A stretch of DNA of 64,000 nt from Corallococcus caeni (GCF_036245865.1 NZ_BTTW01000004.1:372001-436000); one strand, 5' to 3'. Shown: positions 25,255 to 34,812, counted from the stretch's first letter. The notes: generated by a model from the letters alone, not told the origin. Numbers and translations are program-made.

Positions 25255-25287
25255 GCCGGCTGCCACCCATGAACCGTGGCAGCCGGC
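25255..25287. terminator. Bidirectional terminator-like hairpin
   Basis: GCCGGCTGCCAC and GTGGCAGCCGGC are perfect 12-base arms around a nine-base loop. The stem starts at the base after the glycosyltransferase stop and lies between convergent genes. Confidence 0.7.
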
Positions 25288-25297
25288 CGTCCTCACG

Positions 25298-27652
25298 TCA
25301 CGGCGTGGCCGTGGGGAGGGAGTAGTAGACGATGAGCCGAGGCCAGCGCGCCCAGGTGTTCGAGTACTCGCGCGAGTCGTACGTCGAGCGGCTCCCCGGC
25401 GAGTCCAGCCGCAAGGAGAGCAGCCCGTCCATGGACAGGACCTCCTGCACCACCGGCACCAGCAGCGGGCTCGCGTTGATGCCCGCCTGCGTGGTGTACG
25501 GCACGGACCGGGTCGGGAACTGCCAGGAGCCCAGCTCGCAGCTGAAGACGGAGGGCTTGGTGTTCCAGGTGATGCCCGTCTCGCTCCACGTGTTGTCGGG
25601 CACCCACCGCGTGTAGACGTTGCTGTCCGCGCCGGCGGTGACGTTGCCGCCCGTGGACGTGGTCACGAGGACGACGGAGGCCACCTGGGCGCCAGGCGGG
25701 AGGGCCGCGAGGTTGAAGCGCAGGAAGGTCTCCGCGTCGGCCCGGTCCACGGTCAGGCCCATGGACGTGCCCGCGTTCGCGTTCGGGTTGCTCCACCACA
25801 CGGAGCTGTCCGCCACCGGGAAGAAGGACGCCGCCTCCAGGTGCGAGGTCACCCGCGGATCGCCGGGCTCGAAGTAGCTGACGACCAGCCGGGGCCGCTC
25901 GCTGGCGACGCCGTACTCCCGCGAGCGATACACCGTCTTGTACGCGGACTTCAGGCGGAAGGAGACGAGCCCATCCGAATCCAGCGCCTGCTGCACGGGC
26001 GCCTTGAGCCTCGCGTCGGCGTTGACGCCCAGCTGCAGGGGCCTCGGCGTGCTGGCGTTGTACCAGAGCCACCAGGAGCCCAGGTCGCTCCCGCTCACCG
26101 CGGGGCGGGTGTTCCAGGTCATGGCCGTCTCGCTCCAGGTGTCGTCCGGCACCAGGTGCGCGTAGACGCTGCCGTCACCGCCGTTGGCGTAGCCGTCGTA
26201 GGCGAGCGCCTCCAGGCGGACCGAGGCGATGTGGGCTCCGGCCGGGAGGCTGCCCAGGTTGAAGCGCAGGTAGGCCTCCCCCTTCTTGTCGTCGATCCAC
26301 AGGTTCTGGTTGGCGCCGTAGCTCGTGTTCGGGTTTTCGGACCAGACGTACGTGTCCGCCTCCGGCTCCAGGACCACCTGCTTGGGCGCGGGGAGCTCCT
26401 CGGGCGTGGGGCAGGGGGGCGGCACGAAGTAGGAGACGAGGAGCTGGGGCCAGCGGACCTCCGTGTTCGTGTACTCGCGCGAGTGGTACAGCGTCCGATA
26501 CCCCGGCGAGTCCAGCCGCAGGGAGATCATCCCGTCCGACTCCAGCGCCTGCTGCACGGGCGCGACCAGCTTCGGGCTGGAGTTGATGCCCACCTGGGTC
26601 GTGTACTGGCCATTGCGGTTCCACAGCAGCCAGGAGCCCAGGTCGTCACTGGAGGCAGCGGGTTTTGTGTTCCAGGTGATGCCGGTCTCGCTCCAGGTGT
26701 TGTCGGAGACCAGGCGCGTGTAGACGTTGCCGTCCGCGTTGTCATAGGCGTAGCCGTCATAAGACGTGGCCACCAGGGACACGGCGACCACCTGCGCGTT
26801 GACCGGGACGCTGCCCAGGCCGAAGCGCAGGAAGGTCTCCGCCGCGGTCCGGTCCACGGTCAGGACGGAGCTCTTGCCTTGGTTCGTGGTGGGGTTGCTC
26901 GCCAGGACCTGCGCGTCCGCCTGCGGGTAGAGGGCCACGACCTGGAGGTCGGTGGTCACCTGCGGATCCCCGGGCTCGAAGTAGTTGATGATGAGCTGGG
27001 GCCGCTCGCTGGCGACGCTGTATTCACGCGAGCGATACACCGTCTGGTAGCCGGGGGACGTCAGCCGGAAGGAGACGAGTCCATCCGAGTCCAACGCCTG
27101 CTGCACGGGCGCCTTGAGCTTCGGGTCGAAGTTGACGGCCACCTGCAAGGGTTTGGGCGTGGTGTTGGGGTTCCAGAGCCACCAGGAGCCCAGCCTGTCG
27201 CCGGTCACCGCGGGCCGGCTGTTCCAGGTCATGCCTGTCTCGCTCCAGGTGTCGTCCGGCACGAGCTGCGCGTAGACGCTGCCGTCACCTCCGGGGGAGG
27301 CGCCGCTGTAGGCCAGGGCCTTCAGCATGACCGAGGCGATGTGGGCGCCGGCCGGGATGCCGCTCAGGTTGAAGCGCAGGTAGGTCTCTTCCTTGGTGGA
27401 GTCGACGTACAGGTTCTGCTCGGTGCCGTAGTTCACTCCCGGGGCACTGGCCCGGACGAAGGTGTCCGCCTCCGGCTCCAGGATGAGCTGCTTGGGCGAG
27501 GGGACCGCCATGAGCGGCGTGGCCCGCGCCTTCGCCAACGGGGCTGGCTGTGGCGTTGCTTCGCCGCCATCACAGCCGGGGACGAGCCCCGCCACGAGCG
27601 GCGCGATGAGAAGGGAACGGAGCGACTGCTTCCACGGGGGTGCGCGATGCAT
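25298..27652 (-). CDS. Lipoprotein with four DNRLRE-type beta-sandwich repeats
   Basis: A 784-aa surface or periplasmic lipoprotein with lipobox VPGC (Cys27), which places the start at 27652. Four modules of about 180 residues follow. Each has EADTFVRASAP or ADAQVLASNP-like openings, an LRFNL/LRFGL strand, a DDTWSETGMTWN block and a closing YRSREY/YHSREY strand. Modules 1 and 3, and 2 and 4, are most alike, so a pair was duplicated as a unit. DNRLRE domains occur in carbohydrate-active and spore-coat or adhesion proteins; no catalytic residues are visible. Confidence 0.85.
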   Translation of the reverse strand: MHRAPPWKQSLRSLLIAPLVAGLVPGCDGGEATPQPAPLAKARATPLMAVPSPKQLILEPEADTFVRASAPGVNYGTEQNLYVDSTKEETYLRFNLSGIPAGAHIASVMLKALAYSGASPGGDGSVYAQLVPDDTWSETGMTWNSRPAVTGDRLGSWWLWNPNTTPKPLQVAVNFDPKLKAPVQQALDSDGLVSFRLTSPGYQTVYRSREYSVASERPQLIINYFEPGDPQVTTDLQVVALYPQADAQVLASNPTTNQGKSSVLTVDRTAAETFLRFGLGSVPVNAQVVAVSLVATSYDGYAYDNADGNVYTRLVSDNTWSETGITWNTKPAASSDDLGSWLLWNRNGQYTTQVGINSSPKLVAPVQQALESDGMISLRLDSPGYRTLYHSREYTNTEVRWPQLLVSYFVPPPCPTPEELPAPKQVVLEPEADTYVWSENPNTSYGANQNLWIDDKKGEAYLRFNLGSLPAGAHIASVRLEALAYDGYANGGDGSVYAHLVPDDTWSETAMTWNTRPAVSGSDLGSWWLWYNASTPRPLQLGVNADARLKAPVQQALDSDGLVSFRLKSAYKTVYRSREYGVASERPRLVVSYFEPGDPRVTSHLEAASFFPVADSSVWWSNPNANAGTSMGLTVDRADAETFLRFNLAALPPGAQVASVVLVTTSTGGNVTAGADSNVYTRWVPDNTWSETGITWNTKPSVFSCELGSWQFPTRSVPYTTQAGINASPLLVPVVQEVLSMDGLLSLRLDSPGSRSTYDSREYSNTWARWPRLIVYYSLPTATP

Positions 27653-27889
27653 GCAATGGCACTCGGGGTCTTGCGCGCCGGTCCTTTCCGGCGCGACGCG
27701 CACCCCTTGAGCAACCCTTGCGCCAGGGCGCGGAGGGCACCGGATTCCCAGTCACTTCCGGCGCTTGCGCGACGGAGGGACGCGTGACGCCGCTCGTGAC
27801 GGGGAGGAACGTGCCAGAACCGGCACGCGCGCGCAGGCACCCAGCGGACGCGGGTGTCATGGGGCTCGTGGCCGCAATGCCTCCACAAG

Positions 27890-28483
27890 TCAGTCGCGCC
27901 GCTTCAGGACGAACCTCCAGGCCAGCGGCATGACCAGGCCCGCGATGGCGGCCTTGAGCAGCCCGCCAGGAATGAAGGGAACGAAGCCCTTCTGGAAGGC
28001 CGTGGCGAAGTCGAGCTCGGCCTTCACGCGGAGCCAGGACACCCCAATGGCCAGGATGAGCAATTGGCCCGCGAGGAACAGCGGACCCGCCGTCCACCAC
28101 CGCCGGTCGTAGCCATGGCGCGCCGCGAGACCCAAGAGGAATGCCGCTGGGAGGAAGGCCACCAGGAAGCCGCCGGTGGGCCCGGCGAGCGCGCCCCAGC
28201 CGCTGGCTCCCTTCGCGAAGAACGGCAGTCCCACTGCCCCCAGTAGGAGATAGGCGAACTGCCCGGCCAGACCTCGTCGGGGCCCGAGCGCGGCCGCCGT
28301 GAGGACGACCGCGAGCGTCTGTCCCGTGATGGGCACCTTCGACCCCGGCACCGGGATGGCGACCTGGGCGAGCAGCGCGGTGCAGAGCGCCGCGCCCAGG
28401 ACGAGCGCGCCCTCCTGCGCGCGGGTGCGCACGAAGCCGTCAGCCAGGACGCGATGGGGGGATTCGGAGGGGAGGGGAGACAC
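27890..28483 (-). CDS. bioY: Biotin transporter BioY
   Basis: A 197-aa integral membrane S-component of the ECF biotin transporter, with six hydrophobic segments. Diagnostic blocks include IPVPGSKVPITGQTLAVVL, LGPRRGLAGQFAYLLLGAVG and GPTGGFLVAFLPAAFLLG, all conserved in BioY. It stands alone without bioM/bioN, as is common. It is divergent from the MAPEG gene. A 237-base region before the DNRLRE gene shows no further gene. Confidence 0.93.
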   Translation of the reverse strand: MSPLPSESPHRVLADGFVRTRAQEGALVLGAALCTALLAQVAIPVPGSKVPITGQTLAVVLTAAALGPRRGLAGQFAYLLLGAVGLPFFAKGASGWGALAGPTGGFLVAFLPAAFLLGLAARHGYDRRWWTAGPLFLAGQLLILAIGVSWLRVKAELDFATAFQKGFVPFIPGGLLKAAIAGLVMPLAWRFVLKRRD

Positions 28484-28611
28484 GCGCCGATGCTCGGCGA
28501 GCGCGGACGCCGGTGCAAGGTTGCTGGCGCCAGCGACGAAGCGCGAGGGGCACCCATGGGCGTCATGAAACAGCTACGGTCCCGGGCCTCTCGTGGTTGG
28601 AGGCCTCCCTT

Positions 28612-29025
28612 TTGACGACTCCCTTGCTCGGCACATCGCTGTTCCTGGTCCCGGTGACGTCGCTCTACGCCGCGCTCAACGCCTTCCTCACGCTGGCGCT
28701 CTCCGCCAACGTCAGCCGGGTCCGCACGAAGCACAATGTGTTCCGGGGCGACGGAGGCCATGCCGGACTCGGGGCCGCCATCCGCGCGCATGGCAACAAC
28801 GTCGAGCAGGTTCCCCTGGCGCTCATCCTCCTGCTGTTGGCGGAGCTGAGCGGTGGGAACTCGACGGCGCTCCACGTCTTCGGTGGAGCGCTGCTGGTGG
28901 CGCGCCTGGCGCACGCCTTCGGGCTGCTGCGCGGAAGCCCCATCCAGGCGGCCGGCGCGGTGCTGACGCTGGCCGTGCAGCTGGGATTGGCCGGCTGGGT
29001 GCTCTGGCTGCGGCCCTGGGGCTGA
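28612..29025 (+). CDS. MAPEG-family membrane protein
   Basis: A 137-aa four-TM protein of the MAPEG superfamily (membrane-associated, eicosanoid and glutathione metabolism). Conserved blocks are NVSRVRTKHNVFRGDGG, AIRAHGNNVEQVPLALILL and ARLAHAFGLLRGSP. A TTG start at 28612 is chosen because GGAGG lies eight bases upstream and the protein then begins directly with TM1; ATG alternatives upstream add unrelated residues. Activity is unknown in bacteria beyond glutathione-linked family precedent. Confidence 0.88.
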   Translation: MTTPLLGTSLFLVPVTSLYAALNAFLTLALSANVSRVRTKHNVFRGDGGHAGLGAAIRAHGNNVEQVPLALILLLLAELSGGNSTALHVFGGALLVARLAHAFGLLRGSPIQAAGAVLTLAVQLGLAGWVLWLRPWG

Positions 29026-29034
29026 AGCCGTCAC

Positions 29035-29919
29035 CTATCCCGCGTCCTCCTTCGCCCGTGCCCGGACCTCCGCCGCGAACAGCTCCGCCGCGGGCGTGCG
29101 CGGGGCTCCCTTGCGCCAGAGGAGCGCCGCGAGCTCCGAGCGGGGCGCGGGAGACAGCCGCTTCACCACCAGCCGCTCCGCGTCCGCGAGCCGTGGCTCG
29201 GGAAGCACCGTGACGGCGAGGCCCGCGCGGACGATGGCCAGCACGGTGGCCACCGCGTTCGATTCGAGCGCGATGCGGGGCGCGAACCGCATGGCCGCGA
29301 AGTGCGCGTCCACCCGGGCGCGCACCCGCAGGCCGCGTGACAGCAGCGCGAAGGGCTCCTCCGCGAGCGCCTTCATCCCCACGGACTCCGCGCCCGCCAG
29401 CGCATGTCCCCGCGCGACGACGAGCGTGAGCCGGCTGTCGAAGACGGGCTCCGCATCCAGGTCCGCCAGGCGCGCGGGGGCATAGCCCAGTCCCACGTCC
29501 AGCCTGCCGGCCGCCAGCTGCCGCTCCAGCTTCCGGACGACGGCCTCCTGCGCGCTCAACGCCAGCCCGGGGTGCCTGCGGAGCACCGCCGCCAACGCCG
29601 GCACCACGAGGCCGCGCATGCTCGGGGGATAGCCCACGCGCAGGGCCCCCGTGGCGAGCCCCCGCAGCGCGCCCACCGCGGACAGGCCCGCGTTCACGTC
29701 CTCCAGCGCGCGCGAGGCATAGGTGCGGAACAGCTCCCCCGCCTGCGTCAGCCGCACCCCGGTCCGCGCCCTCTCGAAGAGCGGCGTGCCGACCTCTTCC
29801 TCCAGCTGGTGGATCTGGTGCGACAGCGTGGGCTGGGAGACGTGCAGCCGCCGCGCGGCGCGCCCGAAGTGCAGCGTGTCGGCGACGGCGGAGAAGTAGC
29901 GGAGGTGTCGGAGCTCCAT
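29035..29919 (-). CDS. LysR-family regulator of the ThDP enzyme/ALDH operon
   Basis: A 294-aa LysR protein of the CynR/CbbR-like group. It has ELRHLRYFSAVADTLHFGRAA with the HTH and a recognition helix SQPTLSHQIHQLEEEVG, then an effector domain. The start at 29919 is the canonical M-E-L-R-H-L-R-Y-F. Upstream codons in frame run into the divergent intergenic region and are not protein-like. The gene is divergent from the acetolactate-synthase-like gene, with an operator-like palindrome in the 101-base gap. The inducer is unknown. Confidence 0.93.
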   Translation of the reverse strand: MELRHLRYFSAVADTLHFGRAARRLHVSQPTLSHQIHQLEEEVGTPLFERARTGVRLTQAGELFRTYASRALEDVNAGLSAVGALRGLATGALRVGYPPSMRGLVVPALAAVLRRHPGLALSAQEAVVRKLERQLAAGRLDVGLGYAPARLADLDAEPVFDSRLTLVVARGHALAGAESVGMKALAEEPFALLSRGLRVRARVDAHFAAMRFAPRIALESNAVATVLAIVRAGLAVTVLPEPRLADAERLVVKRLSPAPRSELAALLWRKGAPRTPAAELFAAEVRARAKEDAG

Positions 29920-29928
29920 TGCGACATC

Positions 29929-29943
29929 ATAGACGGCATCTAT
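29929..29943. promoter_or_regulatory. LysR box between divergent genes
   Basis: ATAGA-CGGCA-TCTAT is a perfect interrupted palindrome with the canonical T-N11-A spacing. It lies 10 bases before the LysR start and 78 bases before the acetolactate-synthase-like gene. Confidence 0.6.
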
Positions 29944-30020
29944 CGGGTCGATGAAAACAGACGAATGTACGAATCGAGGCCCGCGGGTACATCTTCCTCG
30001 CCACGAAGGAGAGGCACCCC

Positions 30021-31652
30021 ATGAAGGCATCGGATCTGTTCGTGAAGGCGCTCGAAGCCGAGGGCGTCCGCTGTGTCTACGGACTCCCCGGAGAGGAGAA
30101 CCTGGACCTGCTCGAGTCCATGCGCGCCGCGGGCATGCGCCTGGTCGTCACGCGCCATGAGCAGGCGGCCGGGTTCATGGCCGCCACGCAAGGACGGCTC
30201 ACCGGACGCGCGGGCGTGTGTCTGGCGACGCTGGGGCCGGGAGCCACCAACCTCGTCACGGCCGCCGCGTACGCGCAGCTCGGCGCCATGCCCATGGTGA
30301 TGCTCACCGGGCAGAAGCCCATCAAGGCGGGCAAGCAGGGGCACTTCCAGATCGTCGACGTCGTCGGGATGATGCGGCCGCTCACCAAGTCCACCCGCAC
30401 GCTCGTCTCCGCGGAGCACGTCCCCTCCGCGGTCCGCGAGGCCTTCCGCCGCGCGGAGGAGGAGCGCCCCGGCGCCACCCACCTGGAGCTGCCCGAGGAC
30501 GTGGCGCGCGAGTCCACCGACGCCGTGCCCCTGTCGCCGGGCCTCCCGCGAAGGCCCGTGGCGGACGAGGGCGCCATCGCGCAGGCGGTGGAGGCGCTCG
30601 CGTCGGCGCGCCGTCCGCTGCTGATGATTGGCGCGGGGGCCAACCGCAAGCTGACGTCGGAGATGCTCCGCGCGTTCGTGGACCGCGTGGGCCTGCCCTT
30701 CTTCAGCACGCAGATGGGCAAGGGTGTGGTGGATGAGACGCACCCGCTGTGGATGGGCACCGCGGCGCTGTCCGACGGCGACTTCGTCCACCGCGCCATC
30801 GAGGCGTCGGACTGCATCCTCAACGTGGGCCATGACGTCATCGAGAAGCCCCCGTTCGTCATGCGCGACGGCCGCCGCACGGTCATCCACCTGAACTTCT
30901 CCTCCGCGGAGGTCGACCCCGTGTACTTCCCGCAGGTGCAGGTGACGGGAGACCTGGCCAACGCCGTGTGGCGCATCGCGGAGGGCGTGGGCCCGCGCTC
31001 GCACTGGGACTTCACGCCCTTCGAGCGTTCGCGCGCGGGGCTCGACGCGCAGTTCGTGAGCGGCGCCGGTGACGACCGCTTCCCCATCTACCCCGCGCGG
31101 CTCGTCGCGGAGGTGCGCCGCGCCATGCCGGACGACGGCGTCGTGTGCCTGGACAACGGCATGTACAAGCTGTGGTTCGCCCGCTACTACCGCTGCCGCC
31201 GGCCCAACACGCTCCTGCTCGACAACGCGCTCGCGACGATGGGCGCGGGCCTGCCGTCCGCCATCGCCGCGAAGCTCGTCCATCCCCGGCGCAAGGTCGT
31301 GGCCGTCTGCGGTGACGGCGGGTTCATGATGAACTCGCAGGAGCTGGAGACGGCGGTGCGGCTGAAGCTCGACCTGACCGTGGTCGTGGTGCGCGACGAC
31401 GGCTACGGGATGATCCGCTGGAAGCAGGAGGAGCTGGGCCTGCCCGACTTCGGGATGACGTTGGGCAACCCGGACTTCGTCCGCTACGCGGAAGCCTACG
31501 GTGCACGCGGACACCGCCCGGCGAGCGCCACCGAGTTCGGCGCCACGCTCACCCGCTGCCTGGAGTCGGGCGGCGTGCACGTCATCGACCTGCCCATCGA
31601 CTACACGGACACCGCGCAGGCGCTCGGTGCCGGCGCACTGGTGGAGTCGTGA
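30021..31652 (+). CDS. Acetolactate-synthase-like ThDP-dependent enzyme
   Basis: A 543-aa ThDP enzyme of the catabolic acetolactate synthase group. The catalytic Glu47 is in TRHEQAAGFMA. The PYR, central and PP domains follow, with LGPGATNLVTAAA, LTGQKP and the ThDP/Mg motif CGDGGFMMNSQELETA; the FAD-site signature of AHAS is not obvious. It is the first gene of an operon with an aldehyde dehydrogenase, under a divergent LysR regulator. The pairing suggests production or consumption of an alpha-hydroxyketone or aldehyde. The exact 2-oxo acid is not predictable. Confidence 0.88.
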   Translation: MKASDLFVKALEAEGVRCVYGLPGEENLDLLESMRAAGMRLVVTRHEQAAGFMAATQGRLTGRAGVCLATLGPGATNLVTAAAYAQLGAMPMVMLTGQKPIKAGKQGHFQIVDVVGMMRPLTKSTRTLVSAEHVPSAVREAFRRAEEERPGATHLELPEDVARESTDAVPLSPGLPRRPVADEGAIAQAVEALASARRPLLMIGAGANRKLTSEMLRAFVDRVGLPFFSTQMGKGVVDETHPLWMGTAALSDGDFVHRAIEASDCILNVGHDVIEKPPFVMRDGRRTVIHLNFSSAEVDPVYFPQVQVTGDLANAVWRIAEGVGPRSHWDFTPFERSRAGLDAQFVSGAGDDRFPIYPARLVAEVRRAMPDDGVVCLDNGMYKLWFARYYRCRRPNTLLLDNALATMGAGLPSAIAAKLVHPRRKVVAVCGDGGFMMNSQELETAVRLKLDLTVVVVRDDGYGMIRWKQEELGLPDFGMTLGNPDFVRYAEAYGARGHRPASATEFGATLTRCLESGGVHVIDLPIDYTDTAQALGAGALVES

Positions 31653-31668
31653 GCCATGGACACCCACG

Positions 31669-31688
31669 CGAAGGAGAGGCACCCCATG
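31669..31688 (+). promoter_or_regulatory. Duplicated translation-initiation site deciding ALDH start
   Basis: The 20 bases CGAAGGAGAGGCACCCCATG are identical to those at 30004-30023 before the acetolactate-synthase-like gene. They contain AAGGAG eight bases before the ATG. This identifies 31686, not the in-frame ATG at 31656, as the dehydrogenase start. Confidence 0.75.
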
Positions 31689-33137
31689 CTGGCTGAGCGC
31701 TACCCGTACTATCTGGCCAACCGCCCGAGGCAGCCCAACGCGGAGCTGGCCGTCACCGACAAATATTCGGGAGAGGTCGTCACGCGCGTCGCCGTCGCCG
31801 ACGCGGCCGCCGTGGAGGAGGCCATCGCCGCGGCGGTGCGCGCGGCAGAGCCCATGCGCAAGCTGGCGCCCTACGCGCGGCAGCAGGTGCTGGAGCACTG
31901 CGTGCGCCGCTTCCAGGAGCGCGCGGAGGAGTTCGCGCTCGCGCTCTGCATCGAGGCGGGCAAGCCGCTGCGCGACGCGCGGGCGGAGGTCGTCCGGCTC
32001 ATCGAGACCTTCAAGGCGGCGGCGGAGGAGGCGGTGCGCGGCGGTGGCGAGGTCCTCAACCTGGAGGTGTCACAGCGCACGGCGGGCTACCGGGGCTTCA
32101 CGCAGCGCGTGCCGGTGGGGCCGTGCTCGTTCATCACGCCGTTCAACTTCCCGCTCAACCTGGTGGCGCACAAGGTGGCGCCCGCCATCGCCGCGGGCTG
32201 CCCCTTCGTGCTCAAGCCGTCGGACCGCACGCCGGTGAGCGCGCTGCTCATGGCGGAGGTGCTCGCGGAGACGGCCCTGCCGGAAGGCGCCTTCTCGGTG
32301 CTGCCCACGTGCCTGGAGGACGTGGGCCCCTTCATCGAGGACGACCGGTTGAAGCTGTTGTCGTTCACCGGCTCGGAGAAGGTGGGCTGGGACCTGAAGG
32401 CCCGCGCCGGCCGCAAGAAGGTAGTGCTGGAGCTGGGCGGCAACGCCGCCTGCGTGGTGGACGCGGACCAGGCGGAGCGCCTGGACTTCGTCGCGGAGCG
32501 CATCGCCCAGGGCGCCTTCTTCCAGGCGGGGCAGAGCTGCATCTCGGTGCAGCGCGTGCTCGCGCACGAGTCGCTGTACGACGCCCTGCGGGAGCGGATT
32601 GTTGCGAGGGCGCGGGCCCTGCGCGCGGGTAATCCAAGGGACGAGTCCACCACGCTCGGACCGCTGATTGACGAGCCCGCGGCGCGGCGGCTGGAGGGAT
32701 GGATTCAAGAGGCCGTGGCGCGCGGAGCCCGGGTGCTGACCGGAGGCGGGCGGCGCGGCGCGCTGCTGGAGGCCACGGTGCTGGAGGGCGTCCCCGAGGA
32801 CGCGGCGCTGTGCGCGGAGGAGGCCTTCGGTCCCGTGGTGCTGCTCCAGCCGTTCCGCGACTTCGACCAGGCGCTGCGCCGGGTGAACGCCAGCCGGTAC
32901 GGCCTCCAGGCGGGCCTCTTCACGCAGGACCTGTCACGCGCGATGCGGGCCTGGGACGAGCTGGAGGTGGGCGGGGTCGTCGTCGGTGATGTGCCCAGCT
33001 TCCGGGTGGACACCATGCCCTACGGCGGCGTGAAGGGCTCCGGGCTGGGCCGCGAGGGCGTAAGGTACGCCATCGAGGACATGACGGAACTCCGGTTGCT
33101 CGTGCTTCGCCAGAGTCATGCTCCCTCTTCCTCTTGA
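31686..33137 (+). CDS. NAD(P)-dependent aldehyde dehydrogenase
   Basis: A 483-aa ALDH. The nucleotide-binding ITPFNFPLNLVAHKVAPA block, catalytic Glu249 in LELGGNAACVV and nucleophile Cys285 in GQSCISVQRV are present. EEAFGPVV and MPYGGVKGSGLGREG close the fold. It is cotranscribed with the ThDP enzyme upstream (33-base gap) and shares its translation-initiation sequence. Similarity by motif is to the lactaldehyde/glyceraldehyde-3-phosphate (non-phosphorylating) branch. The in vivo aldehyde is unknown. Confidence 0.93.
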   Translation: MLAERYPYYLANRPRQPNAELAVTDKYSGEVVTRVAVADAAAVEEAIAAAVRAAEPMRKLAPYARQQVLEHCVRRFQERAEEFALALCIEAGKPLRDARAEVVRLIETFKAAAEEAVRGGGEVLNLEVSQRTAGYRGFTQRVPVGPCSFITPFNFPLNLVAHKVAPAIAAGCPFVLKPSDRTPVSALLMAEVLAETALPEGAFSVLPTCLEDVGPFIEDDRLKLLSFTGSEKVGWDLKARAGRKKVVLELGGNAACVVDADQAERLDFVAERIAQGAFFQAGQSCISVQRVLAHESLYDALRERIVARARALRAGNPRDESTTLGPLIDEPAARRLEGWIQEAVARGARVLTGGGRRGALLEATVLEGVPEDAALCAEEAFGPVVLLQPFRDFDQALRRVNASRYGLQAGLFTQDLSRAMRAWDELEVGGVVVGDVPSFRVDTMPYGGVKGSGLGREGVRYAIEDMTELRLLVLRQSHAPSSS

Positions 33138-33156
33138 AGCCGCGAAGGAGGCCCTG

Positions 33157-34812
33157 ATGCCCGTGAAGCCCTTGCCCCAATCCTCCAGCCTCACGAACCC
33201 GTCGGCGCCGACGGCGACCTTCCTCAAGGGCATGTCAGGGAGCGCGAAGTCCACCAAGCCGCTGACCGAAAGCTCCTACAAGATCCTCAAGGACCGGCTC
33301 GACAAACAGGCTCAGCAGATCAAGCAGAACAACCCCCTCCCGAACGGCGTGCCCAAGCTCGGGTTCCTCGTGGAGCGCGCGAGGATCCCCAGGGCCATCG
33401 GCTTGAAGATGGCGGACCTCACCGAGTCCTACAGCCAGCAGCTGTGGGCCCTTTTCGAGGCCGCGCAATCCATCGAAAAGGAAGAGGAGGAACCCTATGG
33501 CCCGGAGCTCGAGGGCGTGCTCGAGAAGAGCCGGCAGACGGCCGAGCGCTTCCAGCAGGCCATGGATGAAATCGAGCGCTGCTACGCCGTTCTCCGCGAC
33601 GAAAGCCTGCAGGTCGTTCACGCCGCTGCGAACGCCATCATCGGGATGAACACCGACGTCCCCACCAAGCTCCAACTCCTGGAAGCACTCTTCAAGAAAT
33701 ACAACGTCGACTACCGGCGCCTGCTCGACATCAACACCGGAGCCGTCAGCAACTTCGACAGCCTCGCACCCAAGCAGGTCCTGCTCCCGCTCTTGAAGGG
33801 GAAGAATGTCTACAGGAACAAGCAGAAGACGCTCAGTCACCTGATGGACTTCACGACCCAGACGAACAACTCCAAGCAGCTCGTGACCCGGAATGTGACC
33901 GACGACGACACGACGATCCAGATGCTGTATCAGGTCCAGCCGAAGTTCGAGACCAGCGTCTTCAGCGATCACGCGGGCTTCGTCGCCAGCTTCTCCACCA
34001 AGGGCTGTCCGCCCTTGTTTGTCTATTATCATTCCCTGGAGCACGGGAATCAGCACACCACCACCCGGACTGCCTGGAATTACGGCTCCCAGCCGGGCTT
34101 TCACCTGCCCGTCTTCGGAACCGGGGGCACCAGCCCCGAAAAGTCCACCCTGGCGATCCACGACCACCGTGCGGCCTATCTGAAGAACCTGCCGGGAGAG
34201 CTCAACGCGCTGATGACGCTCGCCAGCGCGCAGCAGGGCAACGTCCTGGTGGTCGTCGGAGAATGCACGCTCGCGATCCACGAGGGCATCCTCGACCTGG
34301 TCCTCCAGGTCGCGCAGGATCCGACGGACTGGACGCAGATCCGCCGCATCTCCGAAAGCTCCGTCAACGTCCACGGCGCCAAGACGCAGGCGCTGAATTA
34401 CGACCTGAAGGTCGTCAATGCGGGCAAGCCGAAGGCCGACGGGACCGACGACTCGGGCCTGGGCGTCCATGCCTTGATGGGGTACCTCTTCCTCAACACC
34501 CAGAACCCCGCCCCTGGCGTCAGCCTGGAAGCGAGCCTGCTGAGCGTGGGCAAGGACACCCGGCAGAACCTCCTCACCGTGAAGTATGGCCCTCACGGCG
34601 AGTTGCATGCCTTCACCCACCTTCTCAACAAGAAGGAGAACCTCCTGGCCAAGGAGTTGAAGGACTGTGATTACGTGAGCGTGGGTGGGGACCTGAACAA
34701 CATCACCCAGGGAAAGGCACTCGTCGAAACCCGTGACCGGAATGGCACCCAGTTGAGCATGGGAAGCAACTCAGGCGCGGACGTCATGTACGACAAGATC
34801 GTCATCCTGTAG
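33157..34812 (+). CDS. Large hypothetical protein
   Basis: A 551-aa product that I do not recognise. It starts at an ATG six bases after AAGGAGG, 19 bases from the aldehyde dehydrogenase stop. There is no signal peptide. Residues 45-170 look helical and charged (KDRLDKQAQQIKQNN, AAQSIEKEEEEPYGPELEG). The remainder is alpha/beta-like, with a VLVVVGECTLAIHEG strand and a terminal CDYVSVGGDLNNI followed by MYDKIVIL. The last part is faintly reminiscent of endonuclease/exonuclease/phosphatase folds, which I cannot confirm. Codon use is less GC-biased than that of the dehydrogenase, hinting at a separate origin. Confidence 0.8.
   Translation: MPVKPLPQSSSLTNPSAPTATFLKGMSGSAKSTKPLTESSYKILKDRLDKQAQQIKQNNPLPNGVPKLGFLVERARIPRAIGLKMADLTESYSQQLWALFEAAQSIEKEEEEPYGPELEGVLEKSRQTAERFQQAMDEIERCYAVLRDESLQVVHAAANAIIGMNTDVPTKLQLLEALFKKYNVDYRRLLDINTGAVSNFDSLAPKQVLLPLLKGKNVYRNKQKTLSHLMDFTTQTNNSKQLVTRNVTDDDTTIQMLYQVQPKFETSVFSDHAGFVASFSTKGCPPLFVYYHSLEHGNQHTTTRTAWNYGSQPGFHLPVFGTGGTSPEKSTLAIHDHRAAYLKNLPGELNALMTLASAQQGNVLVVVGECTLAIHEGILDLVLQVAQDPTDWTQIRRISESSVNVHGAKTQALNYDLKVVNAGKPKADGTDDSGLGVHALMGYLFLNTQNPAPGVSLEASLLSVGKDTRQNLLTVKYGPHGELHAFTHLLNKKENLLAKELKDCDYVSVGGDLNNITQGKALVETRDRNGTQLSMGSNSGADVMYDKIVIL

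Noticed and set aside
25298..27652. Treating the DNRLRE repeats as a tandem DNA repeat or mobile element
   Set aside because: The similarity follows protein modules with normal codon variation inside one continuous gene.
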